DNA from: an uncultured Bacteroidales bacterium
Lineage (GTDB): Bacteria > Bacteroidota > Bacteroidia > Bacteroidales > Muribaculaceae
Reading direction: 5' to 3'
DNA: 41,093 nucleotides
Assembly: GCA_902792895.1 (NCBI GenBank)
Contig: CADBBK010000028.1
Span: 1 to 41,093, forward strand
Made by a program: the position numbers and the translations under genes. This document shows, one piece after another, positions 24,318-33,426 of the stretch; positions within the stretch are counted from its first letter, which is position 1; each line of letters begins with the position of its first letter. The notes under the pieces were generated by a model. That model saw only the letters and a program-made list of their open reading frames with translations, had not been told where the DNA came from and made no database searches.

Positions 24318-25555
24318 TCACACAACAATGACAGCAACAGCAACTGGGCCTCGAGCGTGGCACGCGTGATGACACGGTCGCGGTCGCCTGGCAACTGCTT
24401 GACCTGAGTCACAACGCGGTCACCGCATTTGGCGGCCATCCACACGGTACCTACGGGTTTAGCAGGGGTGCCTCCGCCAGGGCCGGCAATGCCGCTGGTA
24501 GCGATGGCGCAATCGGTGCCGATGGCGCGGCAAGCGCCTTCAGCCATCTGCCGTACGACGGGCTCGCTCACCACACCGTGGTCGATGATATCCTGCTCGT
24601 TGACGCCCAGCAGTGACATCTTCACCTCGTTGGCATAGCTCACGACAGCGCCCTTGAAGTAGTCGCTGCTGCCGGCAATGCTGGTAATCTGGTGGGCGAT
24701 GTTGCCGCCCGTGCAACTCTCGGCAGTGGCAAGAGTCAAACCGCGCTCACGCAAGCGTTCGCCGAGAATTTCGGGCAACCGCTTGTCGCCGTCGGCAATG
24801 ATGTGACCGCCCAGGATGTCGTGTAACTGACGCGAGAGGCGCTCCATATCGTCGTTAATTTGGCGGGAATCGGTTGAAGAACCCGTCAACCTCAAGCGGA
24901 TGATGCCGCCCTCGGGCAGATAGGCCAGATGGATGCCGTGAGGCATGTTGCGCTCTAACTCGTCGAGCTGCATGGCCAATGCCGACTCGATGATGCCCGT
25001 GACGACAAAGGTGCGGAACTCGATGTCCTCGCCGTCGTTGAAGCGCTCAAGCAACTGTGGAATCACCGCACGCTCCATCATTCCCTGCAATTCAAAGGGC
25101 ACGCCAGGCATGCTTACCAACACCTTGCCATCACGTTCAAACCACATCAGCGGCGCCGTTCCCACCTCGTTCTGAATCACACGGCACGACGAGGGCACCA
25201 TCGCCTGCAGGCGGGTGTACTCGTTGAGCTTGAGGTGGCGACGTTCCATCACCTGACGAACATTGGCCTCGACGGCCTCGTCAAGTACCATCTCACCGCC
25301 GAAGTAGCGGCACAGCGTGGGCTTGGTGATGTCGTCCTTGGTCGGTCCCAGGCCGCCGGTCATCAACACGACGTCGGTCTGTGCAAAAGCGCGGTCGATG
25401 GCGAGCTTAATCTGCTCGGCATCGTCGGGAACGACCTGCACGGTGTTCACGTCCCAGCCGCGCGGAGTCATGTGGCGGGCAATCCAGCCCGAATTGGTGT
25501 CGGTGACCTGTCCGATGAGCAGTTCGTCACCGATGGCAATGATGCTGTATTTCAT
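24314..25555 (-). CDS. cinA: CinA: competence/damage-inducible protein A
   Basis: CinA is a two-domain protein of 413 residues. The N-terminal molybdopterin-binding-like domain (about 1-170) begins MKYSIIAIGDELLIGQVTDT and has TGGLGPTKDD. The C-terminal amidase domain (about 255-410) has TLATAESCTGGNIAHQIT and ATSGIAGPGGGTPAKPVGTV; in characterised members it hydrolyses nicotinamide mononucleotide. It is complete. It is the first gene of a pair with the exported protein downstream, overlapping by four bases. No clear promoter is seen in the 86 bp upstream. Confidence 0.94.
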   Translation of the reverse strand: MKYSIIAIGDELLIGQVTDTNSGWIARHMTPRGWDVNTVQVVPDDAEQIKLAIDRAFAQTDVVLMTGGLGPTKDDITKPTLCRYFGGEMVLDEAVEANVRQVMERRHLKLNEYTRLQAMVPSSCRVIQNEVGTAPLMWFERDGKVLVSMPGVPFELQGMMERAVIPQLLERFNDGEDIEFRTFVVTGIIESALAMQLDELERNMPHGIHLAYLPEGGIIRLRLTGSSTDSRQINDDMERLSRQLHDILGGHIIADGDKRLPEILGERLRERGLTLATAESCTGGNIAHQITSIAGSSDYFKGAVVSYANEVKMSLLGVNEQDIIDHGVVSEPVVRQMAEGACRAIGTDCAIATSGIAGPGGGTPAKPVGTVWMAAKCGDRVVTQVKQLPGDRDRVITRATLEAQLLLLSLLCE

Positions 25556-25641
25556 CGTTTAGTTTTAAGTTTTTAGTTGTAAGATTTAAATATGGTTACT
25601 ATCGCCTGATGCCCTCTGATAACTAATCAACACAAAAGCAG

Positions 25642-26244
25642 TTACTCGGCAGGAATTTCCTTAGCAGGCCAGCCGTAGTCCTGATAATACTTCACTGGCA
25701 GTTTGTTGGCCTTCACATAGTAGCCAATCTGAGTGGCACGCACATCCTCGCGCTTCTCCCCGTCGCTGCTGATTGCCTGGTATGCATCAAACTTGTCACC
25801 GAAGATGCGCTTGGCGCTCGGCAGGTACTCGGAGCCATCGCCCACCGGGTCAAAAGCGGTCACGGCATAACCGGCCCCACTGGTATGCTGCACGACCATC
25901 ATTCCAGGATGAGCGCCACCCGAAACCATCTTGAGCGTATCGCCTGCAACGTTATAATTAAATACCCAGAAATCGCCCCAAACGAGCACGCTGTCGGGGT
26001 TGGACTCATCGATTCCCACGACCTGAATGCAGGGGATGCTCACCTCTCCAGGACTGTATTGCTGGGCTACCGAGTCGATCAGATACTTCCCGATGGCATA
26101 CTCGCAGTCACCCTGTCGGGATTCGTCGGCAACTTCGGCTATCTGCTCATTCTCTTTATTACCGTTGTCGTTATGACACGAAGTAAAACCCATTGCGCCG
26201 CAGAACAGGATAGCGGCCATCGTCCACAATTTCATCTTATTCAT
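25642..26244 (-). CDS. Lipoprotein of unknown function
   Basis: I place the start at ATG 26244 (MNKMKLWTMAAILFCGAMGF), giving a signal sequence and lipobox (GFTSC). The longest frame begins at 26274, but its first codons overlap the -7 promoter element at 26272-26279, so that start should not be transcribed; ATG 26253 also remains possible. The mature protein (about 175 residues) has an acidic Asn/Glu/Lys linker and a beta-rich body (QHTSGAGYAVTAFDPVGDG) with no family I know. It is divergent from the M48 protease gene and shares a symmetric promoter region with it. Confidence 0.72.
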   Translation of the reverse strand: MNKMKLWTMAAILFCGAMGFTSCHNDNGNKENEQIAEVADESRQGDCEYAIGKYLIDSVAQQYSPGEVSIPCIQVVGIDESNPDSVLVWGDFWVFNYNVAGDTLKMVSGGAHPGMMVVQHTSGAGYAVTAFDPVGDGSEYLPSAKRIFGDKFDAYQAISSDGEKREDVRATQIGYYVKANKLPVKYYQDYGWPAKEIPAE

Positions 26245-26271
26245 AGCTCTCATTATTTTATAATTGCGCGG

Positions 26272-26310
26272 CAAATATACATCGATTTCTCGAAATTGGA
26301 TGTATATTTG
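26272..26310. promoter_or_regulatory. Symmetric divergent promoter region
   Basis: CAAATATACATC (26272-26283) and GATGTATATTTG (26299-26310) form a perfect 12-bp inverted repeat. Each arm contains TATATTTG, a -7 box, one per strand, pointing at the lipoprotein and protease genes. An inner ATTTC/GAAAT pair (26285-26289 with 26292-26296) extends the symmetry. Confidence 0.65.
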
Positions 26311-26332
26311 TCATCAGAAATAGATATAGATT

Positions 26333-27583
26333 ATGGCACAGACTTTATTATGGTTGATTATCGGGTTTGTCACGCTGGAGTTTGTCGTGAGCAGTGTGCT
26401 CTCGTGGCTCAACACCAAGTGGATGACGCATCCCGTGCCGCCCGAACTGGAGGGCCTGTACGACGAGGAGAAGTATCGCCAACAGCAAGCCTACATGCGC
26501 ACCAACAAGCGCGTATCGCTCATCGAGCGCTGCGTGTCGTTCGCGCTGACGCTGGTGATCCTGGGCTGCGGGCTGCTGGGCTGGCTCGATAACCTGTGCA
26601 AGTCGTGGACCAGCGTGCCCGTGCTGCAAGTGGTGCTGTTCCTGCTGGTCTATAACCTGTTCAACACCGTGATTGCGCTGCCCTTCAGTTACTACTCGAC
26701 CTTTGTCATCGAGGAGCGCTTCGGCTTCAACCGCACGACGCACAAGACCTTCTGGCTCGACACGCTCAAGTCGTTCCTGGTCTCGACAGTGCTGAGCGCT
26801 GTCCTGATCAGCGTGGTTTTCTGGCTGTATCTGACCTTCGACCGACAGTTCTGGATATGGGCCACACTGGTGGTAGCGGTATTCATCATCTTCTTCTCGA
26901 TGTTCTACAGCAATCTCATCGTGCCCCTGTTCAACAAGCAGACGCCGCTTCCCGAGGGCGAGCTGCGCGATGCCATCACCGCAGCAGTGCGGCGTTTCGG
27001 CTCCAAGTTCAAGGACATCTATATCATCGATGGCAGCAAGCATTCCTCCAAAGCCAATGCCTATTTCACGGGGTTCGGCCCCAAGAAGCGCATCGTACTC
27101 TATGACACCCTGCAGGAGCAGATGACCAACGAGGAAATCGTCGCCGTGCTCGCCCACGAGTTCGGGCATTACAAGCACCGTGACACGTTCAAGAACATGT
27201 TCATCTCCATCGTCATGGTGGCTGTGAACCTGTTCATCTTCTCGCTGCTGGTGAGCAACCCCGACCTGCCTGCCGCATTGGGCGGTACCGCTCCGTCGTT
27301 CATCCTGGCCATGGTGGCGTTCTCGCTGCTGTTCTCGCCCATTGACCTGCTGCTCAACCCAGTAGGCAATGCCATATCGCGTCGTGCCGAATACCGTGCC
27401 GACGCCTATGCCGCCGAGCATGGACACGGAGAAACCCTCATCAGCGGGCTTAAGAAACTCGCCAGCCATGCCCTAAGCAACCTCACGCCCCACCCGCTGG
27501 TCGTCTGGTTCAGCTACAGCCACCCCACCCTGGCACAACGCATCCGCGCCATCCGTAGTTCAAACAACAAGGACAACGACTAA
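26333..27583 (+). CDS. M48 family metalloprotease, Ste24/CAAX protease-like
   Basis: The 416-residue integral membrane protease has several N-terminal and central membrane helices. Its zinc-binding HEFGH motif is at residues 275-279, and a later RRAEYRADAYA helix supplies the third ligand. The full length and the conserved FNRTTHKTFWLDTLKS and GSKHSSKANAYFTG segments put it with Ste24-type CAAX proteases rather than HtpX. In bacteria such enzymes are thought to act in membrane protein quality control; a prenylated substrate is not expected. It is divergent from the lipoprotein gene. Confidence 0.92.
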   Translation: MAQTLLWLIIGFVTLEFVVSSVLSWLNTKWMTHPVPPELEGLYDEEKYRQQQAYMRTNKRVSLIERCVSFALTLVILGCGLLGWLDNLCKSWTSVPVLQVVLFLLVYNLFNTVIALPFSYYSTFVIEERFGFNRTTHKTFWLDTLKSFLVSTVLSAVLISVVFWLYLTFDRQFWIWATLVVAVFIIFFSMFYSNLIVPLFNKQTPLPEGELRDAITAAVRRFGSKFKDIYIIDGSKHSSKANAYFTGFGPKKRIVLYDTLQEQMTNEEIVAVLAHEFGHYKHRDTFKNMFISIVMVAVNLFIFSLLVSNPDLPAALGGTAPSFILAMVAFSLLFSPIDLLLNPVGNAISRRAEYRADAYAAEHGHGETLISGLKKLASHALSNLTPHPLVVWFSYSHPTLAQRIRAIRSSNNKDND

Positions 27584-27664
27584 ACAACTGGACCAACAAT
27601 CTTTATTTGAAAACAATAAATACAATAAAAACAATTTATTGCCTCAACTCCACGATATTGTGAA

Positions 27665-27684
27665 ACCATGTGTCATCACATGGT
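27665..27684. terminator. Hairpin between convergent genes
   Basis: The perfect 8-bp stem ACCATGTG/CACATGGT has a TCAT loop in the 235-bp gap between the convergent M48 and thioredoxin genes. It lacks a strong T-run. Nothing else with coding character is seen in the gap. Confidence 0.4.
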
Positions 27685-27818
27685 CGTCACATCTTTTCAC
27701 GCCCCCAAAAAGTTGCGGAATAAGTTGTGCATCTCGCTCATAAACAGCAACTTTGCGGCATCAAATCAATTAACCGTTAGTGATAAACAGATCTCGCCGA
27801 ACTGAGAAATTCAGTCTT

Positions 27819-28598
27819 TCAAATTTCTCCTTCTGCTTCTTTTATTTTCGCGATGATTTCGGCACGTATTTCCTGACTTGTGCCATGAACGGCATAGCGG
27901 ACAATTCCCGTTTTATCGACAACCACTGTAAAGGGAAAGCCTTCGGTCCCAATCCATGACATCATATCCTTGGCTTCAACGAGGTGTGTCCAAGTGAAGT
28001 GATGTTTTTCGGTTATCTTTTGTACAACCTCTGCATCATGATAAGTGGCAGAGAAAAACATGACATCAGGGAACTGTTCTTTCCACGTTGACAGTTCAGG
28101 CATTTCGGCACGACACGGTCCACAACCGGAATACCACAGGTTGAGCACCATCACATGACCGTTGACACTGTCGTTGGTCCATCTGCGTCCTTCTAAATCT
28201 ATTTCATTAAATGGAGGGAATGGCTCTCCTGCCTTAGGCGAGTAGAAAGTGCCATCATCTTTTACGCCTGCTTGAGCCAATGCCAACATCGTTGCCATCA
28301 TATTGGCACCATTCAGGAACTGATTGGCATTGCGCACCTGTTCCCGAGGTATAGCCTGGCAAATAACAGATTCAGGTAAATCTACATCAAGTCCAATGGC
28401 AAGTATCTTGTTTCCTTCTGAATCTTTCAGTCGTGTGTAACTTGGATTGGCATTTTCGGGGAGTTTTGGTAACTCACGAAAAAAATAGCTATTGATCAAG
28501 AACTTCGGGATAATTGTATCAGTTCTCTGTTCTTGTGCCATCGCCATGAAAGACGTCAGAGCAATAAGGGCGATTATCACAAATCTAAGTGTCTTCAT
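27819..28598 (-). CDS. TlpA-like periplasmic thioredoxin
   Basis: The 259-residue protein has a Sec signal peptide (MKTLRFVIIALIALTSFMAM). The C-terminal half is a thioredoxin/AhpC-TSA fold with the redox pair Cys159-Gly-Pro-Cys162 in WYSGCGPCRAEMPE, and a cis-proline region EGFPFTVVVD. The N-terminal 115 residues have no recognised domain, as in many Bacteroidetes TlpA relatives. It probably reduces or exchanges disulfides in the periplasm. It starts 33 bp after the tsaD stop and is likely cotranscribed with it. Confidence 0.88.
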   Translation of the reverse strand: MKTLRFVIIALIALTSFMAMAQEQRTDTIIPKFLINSYFFRELPKLPENANPSYTRLKDSEGNKILAIGLDVDLPESVICQAIPREQVRNANQFLNGANMMATMLALAQAGVKDDGTFYSPKAGEPFPPFNEIDLEGRRWTNDSVNGHVMVLNLWYSGCGPCRAEMPELSTWKEQFPDVMFFSATYHDAEVVQKITEKHHFTWTHLVEAKDMMSWIGTEGFPFTVVVDKTGIVRYAVHGTSQEIRAEIIAKIKEAEGEI

Positions 28599-28631
28599 TT
28601 CAATAGATTACTATTTAATTGGAAACTTTTG

Positions 28632-29648
28632 TTAGATGATGACGCGCTGGAAGGGGGGTGCGGTGATGTCGCAGAATTCTTTGTTCAGGAACTTGTAATG
28701 GCCGGCGATGGCGATCATCGCGGCGTTGTCGGTCGTGAACACGCGCTTGGGGATGAAGGCCTTGAGGCGGTGACGGCGGGCGTAGTCCTCGACAGCGGCC
28801 CGCATGCCGCTGTTGGCCGAGACACCGCCGCCGATAGCGATGGTCTTGATGCCGGTGTCCTTGATGGCGCGACCGAATTTGTCCATCAGGATTTCAATAA
28901 TCGTGCGCTGCAGCGAGGCGGCCAGGTCGGCCTTGTTCTCCTCGATGAAATTGGGGTTCTCCTTGAGCGCATCGCGCAGGGTATAGAGAAATGAAGTCTT
29001 CAGACCGCTGAAGCTGTAGTTATAGCCATCGACGTGGGGCTTGGCAAACTTGAAGGCCTTGGCGTTGCCCTCGGCTGCCAAACGGTCGATGACGGGCCCG
29101 CCGGGATAAGGCAGTCCCATGACCTTGGCACACTTGTCGAAGGCTTCACCCGCAGCATCGTCGATGGTCTGTCCCAGCACCTCCATCTCGCGAGGGCCAT
29201 TGACCTTGATGATCTGTGAATTGCCGCCGCTGATGAGCAGGCACAGGTAAGGGAACCCGGGCACCTCGGCATCGGGCGCCTCCTTGACGAAATGGGAAAG
29301 CACATGGCCATGCAGGTGGTTCACATCGACCAGCGGGATGTCGAGCGCCAGGGCCAACCCCTTGGCAAACGAGGTACCCACATGGAGCGATCCCGGCAGG
29401 CCAGGGCCACGCGTGAAAGCGATGGCATCGATGTCCTTGCGGTCGATGCCCGCCTGACGTATGGCCTCGCTGACGACGGGGACAATGTTCTGCTGGTGGG
29501 CACGCGACGCGAGCTCGGGCACCACGCCACCGTAGGCCTCATGCACCCGCTGGCTGGCAATGACGTTACTGAGCAGCACGGTATCGCGCAAGACGGCTGC
29601 CGACGTGTCGTCGCACGACGACTCTATTCCTAATATCGTTACACTCAC
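28632..29648 (-). CDS. tsaD: tRNA N6-adenosine threonylcarbamoyltransferase (TsaD)
   Basis: TsaD transfers the threonylcarbamoyl group to adenosine 37 of ANN-decoding tRNAs, with TsaB and TsaE. The protein (338 residues from GTG 29648) starts SVTILGIESSCDDTSAAV, as the family does, and has the metal-binding VNHLHGHVLSHF motif, LLISGGNSQI and GGPVIDRLA. The longer frame from ATG 29684 is rejected because its start falls within the -7 element at 29682-29689, so the RNA begins downstream of it. GTG at 29648 is therefore the best start. Confidence 0.94.
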   Translation of the reverse strand: MSVTILGIESSCDDTSAAVLRDTVLLSNVIASQRVHEAYGGVVPELASRAHQQNIVPVVSEAIRQAGIDRKDIDAIAFTRGPGLPGSLHVGTSFAKGLALALDIPLVDVNHLHGHVLSHFVKEAPDAEVPGFPYLCLLISGGNSQIIKVNGPREMEVLGQTIDDAAGEAFDKCAKVMGLPYPGGPVIDRLAAEGNAKAFKFAKPHVDGYNYSFSGLKTSFLYTLRDALKENPNFIEENKADLAASLQRTIIEILMDKFGRAIKDTGIKTIAIGGGVSANSGMRAAVEDYARRHRLKAFIPKRVFTTDNAAMIAIAGHYKFLNKEFCDITAPPFQRVII

Positions 29649-29681
29649 GATGAAATTCTCCTTTCCCTTAAAAAACGGCTG

Positions 29682-29712
29682 CAAAGATAGCTATTTTTAT
29701 GTAGAGGCGCAA
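29682..29712 (-). promoter_or_regulatory. Promoter of tsaD
   Basis: On the minus strand, TTG (29710-29712), 20 bp, then TATCTTTG (29682-29689), a full consensus match. It decides the GTG start of tsaD. Confidence 0.8.
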
Positions 29713-29747
29713 CATCTTGAGGCCACAGTATCCCCCAATGAGAAAAG

Positions 29748-29785
29748 AAAAGAGGAGCGGGACGCAGTGTCCCACCCCTCTTTTA
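29748..29785 (-). terminator. Terminator of the leucine-rich-repeat gene
   Basis: A 15-bp stem with two mismatches (about 29749-29763 with 29769-29783) and a short loop is followed on the minus strand by a T-rich tail. It resembles the hairpins of the 21-kb array. Confidence 0.75.
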
Positions 29786-29809
29786 CAGTCTATCACCTAA
29801 TACTACAGG

Positions 29810-32800
29810 TTAGCTTCCATGAATGATCTTATCAATGATGATATTCACGTCATTGATGGTAATTTCACCGTCACCGTTCACGTCAAGGGCGGCGTTATAG
29901 GCACCACCAGTGATGATGCAGTTGATCACGTCATTCACGTCGGCAATCGTAATCTCGCCGTCACCGTTGACGTCGGCTGGTTCAGTGCCCATGTCAACAC
30001 CGGTAATGGTTACAAACAGTCGCCACCAGTCGGCCAGTTTATAGGCGTTGACCGATGTGCGGGGCACATAGAGCTTGGCGCTGTTGTAAGTCGAGCTCGA
30101 GAAGACAGTGTTGTCGGTCATCTTGGGAGGCGTCTTGGCCCCGCAAGTGATCGAGGTCAGAGCCGTGCATCCGGCAAACGAGGAACTACCCATGGTGGTG
30201 AGTCCAGTACCCAGTTTCAACGTCTTGAGGCCCGTACAGTTATAGAAAGCCTTCGTGCCGACTGAAGTAATTGCATCGGGCAACGTGAGCTGCGTCAGGG
30301 CCTTGCAGTACTCAAAGGTCTGATTGTTGATCTTGGTCACCTTGCTCGGGATGGTAATCGACGTCAAGGCGGTGCAGTTAGAGAATGCCATCTGGCTGAT
30401 GGTCTTCACGCCAGTGCCCAAAGTTGCCGTCTTGAGTGCGGTGCACTGTGCAAATGCCTTTTCACCAATCGAGGTTACCGTTGCCGGCAGCTGTACCGAG
30501 GTGAGTCCAGTACTCTTCCAGAAGGCATTGGTACCAACGCCCACCACAGCATAGTTGGTCGAACCGACCTTGATGGTCGAGGGCACGGTGATGCTGCCAG
30601 AATAGCTGTTGTAGTTCTCGTCCTTGTAGGTCACCTCGACAGTGGATGACGACAGCTTCTTGTAGTAGATGCCGTTGACGCAGAAGTCAAACGACAAGCC
30701 CTTGATGGTCGCGAACATTCTCCACCAGTCGGCCAACTTGTAGGCGTTCACCGAAGCTCCCGGCACATACAGGGTGGCATTGGAGTAGGCCGTCGTGGTA
30801 AAGCAGCTGTTCGAGCTCATGGTGGGAGGTGTCGAGTTCAGCACCGTTACCGATGTCAGCGCGTTGCAGCCAGTGAAGGCCTGTGAGGCGAGCGAACTGA
30901 TGCCCGAACCCAGAGTGAGCGTCTTGAGGCCCGAGCAGTTGCCAAAGGCCTGCGAGGGAATCGACGTCACTGTCGAGGGCAAGGTTACAGTCGTCAGTGC
31001 CTTACAGCCGTAGAAGGCCTGGAGGCCGATGGTTGTAATGCCCTCGGGGATGGTCACTGCCATGAGGCCGGTAGAGGCTTCGAAGGCATGTTCGTTGATG
31101 CCGGTGACCTTGTAGGTCTTGCCGCCATAGGTCACTGAAGCCGGAATCGTAACAGCACCCGAGTAGGAATTATAGGACGTGTTCTTGTAGGTCACGCTCA
31201 CCGTGTTGCTACCCGTAATCGTGTAATAGATACCACCCACAGTAAAGTCGTAGGCATTGCCCGAAACCATGTGGGTGAAGTTCTTCCAGTAGTTGGCAGC
31301 CTTGTAAGCATTCAGCGCGGTGTAGGGCACGGTGAGTGTCACGGCGCTGTAATGGGAGTTGTCAAACGTCGAGCTCTGCAGTGTGGGCGGCGTAGTGGCA
31401 TTGCTGGTGAGAGCCGTCAGTGCACTACAATTATTGAAGACCAGTTTGCCAATCGAGGTGATTCCAGTGCCCAGCACAACGGTCTTGAGCGTGTTACAGT
31501 TCTGGAAAACGTTATTGCCGATGGTCTTGATGTTGTTGGGGACGGTGATGCTCGTCAACTTCTCGCATAAATAGAATGTTTCATCCTCAAGTTTGGTGAG
31601 GCCCGTGCCGATGGTCACGCTCGTCAGTTTCTTGCACTGTGCGAAGGCACTCCCTCCCAACGAGGTCACTGAATTGGGAATCGTGACACTCGTCATGTTA
31701 GAACACCAGCAGAAGGCATAATTGCCAATGGTGGTGACGCTGGAGGGGATAGTCACATTACCCAGATTATACTGCATCCAGAAAGCGAGGTCATTGATGG
31801 TCTTCACCGAATTGGGGATGGTCACAGCCGTGAGGTGTGAAGTGGAAGATGTACCCCTGAAAGCTTGCTGGCCGATTGCTGTGACGCTGTAGCTCGTTCC
31901 GCCATAGGAAACCGACGACGGAATGCTTACCGAGCCCGAATAACTGTCGTAATTCTCGTCCTTGAAGGTCACCTGAGCGGTATTGCTACCCGTCTTGTTG
32001 TAATAAATGCCGTTGACGGCAAAGTCATAGACCGTGGAAACGCTCGAGAAGTTCTTCCAGTAGTTGGCGGCTTTATAAGAACTCTGCGACAGATAGGGCA
32101 CAAAGAGGACGCCATTGCTGTAGGTTCCGGAGTCGAAGGCGGTACTGGACAACGTCGGCGGGTTCGTTGCCTTGCTGACGACAGTTTTCAGCACTGAACA
32201 ACCCGCAAAGCATTTATTGCCGATAGTCTTCATTCCGGTACCGAGGGTTACTTTCTTCAATTTAGTGTCATTCTCGAATACGGATGTTCCTAGTTCGGTA
32301 ATGTTGTCAGGAATACTGATCTCGGTAAGATTAATACAACGGCAAAACATATAGTCTGACAGTTTCTTCAATCCGCTACCGATGGCTACATTCTGCAATG
32401 CCTTGCAGTCCAAGAATGTCGAGAGACCAACACTGGTCACACTGTTAGGAATCGTGATGCTCGTCAAACCAAAACAGTTATCGAAGGCCCAATTGCCGAT
32501 ATAGGTCACCGAAGACGGAATGCTCACGCTGGTCAAACTCTCACTATTCTTGAACGCAAACTCACCGATGGCAGTGACTGAATAAGTGGTGCCAATGAAA
32601 GTCAAGGGAGTGGGAATGGCTACGGCACCAGAATAGGAATTGTATTCGGCAGTCCTGTAGGTCACCTCACATGTGTTGTTACTGGTCATAGCAAAATAGA
32701 TGTTGCTGGAAGTATACATGTCGTAGGTGAGAGTCGAGTACTTTGTGAAGTTCTTCCAATTGGTAGCAGACTGATAGGCACTCTTGAATTTCACGGGTAC

Positions 32801-33127
32801 CCTTAGCGTCGCATTGCTGTATTGAGAGGAAGTGAAAGAACTACTGGTAATCGACGGAGGCGTAGTATTCCAACAGGTGATTGCGGTCAAAGCAGGACAA
32901 TTATTAAAAGCATTACTTCCAATCGAGGTCACCCCCGCTCCTATAGTCACCGAACCGAGAGCCTTACAGTCTTCAAAAGCTCTATATCCGATGGACTTGA
33001 TATTGCCCGGAATGGAGATACTCGTTAATTGCTCGCATTGACAGAACGTTTCATCATCAATCTTAGTGATACCACTTCCCAATGTCACACTTGTCAACTT
33101 TTTACAATTAAAGTATTTAAAACTCAT
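29810..33127 (-). CDS. BspA-like leucine-rich-repeat protein with C-terminal dockerin, 5'-truncated
   Basis: The 1105-residue frame is made of LRR_5 (BspA/TpLRR-type) units of about 23 residues, such as LTSVTIPNSVTSLGGSAFAQ, grouped in cassettes. Each cassette ends with a YSNATLYVP-x-AYK-x-WWK-type segment, and new ones begin at about residues 135, 370, 625 and 815 with NGIYY and NSYSG motifs. A full two-repeat dockerin-like module occupies the last 57 residues (DVNGDGEITIADVNDVI and DVNGDGEITINDVNIIIDKI). The N-terminus starts in the middle of a repeat (MSFKYFNCKKLTS) with no signal peptide, no promoter and an in-frame stop three codons upstream. So the 5' end has been lost at the edge of the AT-rich island, though the rest of the frame is still open. 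Confidence 0.85.
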   Translation of the reverse strand: MSFKYFNCKKLTSVTLGSGITKIDDETFCQCEQLTSISIPGNIKSIGYRAFEDCKALGSVTIGAGVTSIGSNAFNNCPALTAITCWNTTPPSITSSSFTSSQYSNATLRVPVKFKSAYQSATNWKNFTKYSTLTYDMYTSSNIYFAMTSNNTCEVTYRTAEYNSYSGAVAIPTPLTFIGTTYSVTAIGEFAFKNSESLTSVSIPSSVTYIGNWAFDNCFGLTSITIPNSVTSVGLSTFLDCKALQNVAIGSGLKKLSDYMFCRCINLTEISIPDNITELGTSVFENDTKLKKVTLGTGMKTIGNKCFAGCSVLKTVVSKATNPPTLSSTAFDSGTYSNGVLFVPYLSQSSYKAANYWKNFSSVSTVYDFAVNGIYYNKTGSNTAQVTFKDENYDSYSGSVSIPSSVSYGGTSYSVTAIGQQAFRGTSSTSHLTAVTIPNSVKTINDLAFWMQYNLGNVTIPSSVTTIGNYAFCWCSNMTSVTIPNSVTSLGGSAFAQCKKLTSVTIGTGLTKLEDETFYLCEKLTSITVPNNIKTIGNNVFQNCNTLKTVVLGTGITSIGKLVFNNCSALTALTSNATTPPTLQSSTFDNSHYSAVTLTVPYTALNAYKAANYWKNFTHMVSGNAYDFTVGGIYYTITGSNTVSVTYKNTSYNSYSGAVTIPASVTYGGKTYKVTGINEHAFEASTGLMAVTIPEGITTIGLQAFYGCKALTTVTLPSTVTSIPSQAFGNCSGLKTLTLGSGISSLASQAFTGCNALTSVTVLNSTPPTMSSNSCFTTTAYSNATLYVPGASVNAYKLADWWRMFATIKGLSFDFCVNGIYYKKLSSSTVEVTYKDENYNSYSGSITVPSTIKVGSTNYAVVGVGTNAFWKSTGLTSVQLPATVTSIGEKAFAQCTALKTATLGTGVKTISQMAFSNCTALTSITIPSKVTKINNQTFEYCKALTQLTLPDAITSVGTKAFYNCTGLKTLKLGTGLTTMGSSSFAGCTALTSITCGAKTPPKMTDNTVFSSSTYNSAKLYVPRTSVNAYKLADWWRLFVTITGVDMGTEPADVNGDGEITIADVNDVINCIITGGAYNAALDVNGDGEITINDVNIIIDKIIHGS

Positions 33128-33395
33128 TGCAGGTCAATGTGTTTTGATTAAAACGGTAGAAAAGTGATGATGCGGATTCTGTAAATGGAGAAAAAGATGA
33201 AGATTTAACGTTTTTAACTTTCTTAAACAAAACTTATGCGCAATCGTTCTGAGAAATTTGGCTACAATTCATCTTTAATTATCTGATGGTGTTTCAAAAT
33301 GCAAAAAGTAACTCAATATTTCACGGAAATATTATTCAAATGACAAAAAATGTTCCTTTTTCAGTCAAGAAAACTTAATTTCGAGGGGAAACACA
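33128..33395. other. Island-edge intergenic region
   Basis: Strongly AT-rich sequence with no gene lies between the truncated leucine-rich-repeat gene and the abiE promoter. No tRNA, transposon end or clear direct repeat was identified here. Confidence 0.6.
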
Positions 33396-33425
33396 TTGTT
33401 GTTTGAAAGAAAAACAGTATCTTTG
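33396..33425 (+). promoter_or_regulatory. Promoter of the abiE operon
   Basis: TTG (33396-33398), 19 bp, then TATCTTTG (33418-33425). The start of transcription should lie within the inverted repeat that follows. Confidence 0.75.
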
Positions 33426-33426
33426 C

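Noticed and set aside
26348-27469. Open frame of 373 codons on the minus strand
   Set aside because: It is antisense to the M48 protease gene, low in complexity and without motifs.
27700-27770. Promoter-like TTG and AACTTTG elements on the plus strand
   Set aside because: The -7 element lacks the TA of TAnnTTTG and there is no plus-strand gene downstream.
29810-33127. Possible CRISPR or DNA repeat array in the repetitive gene
   Set aside because: The repetition is at the protein level (leucine-rich repeats in cassettes) with diverged DNA; there are no identical short repeats with regular spacers.
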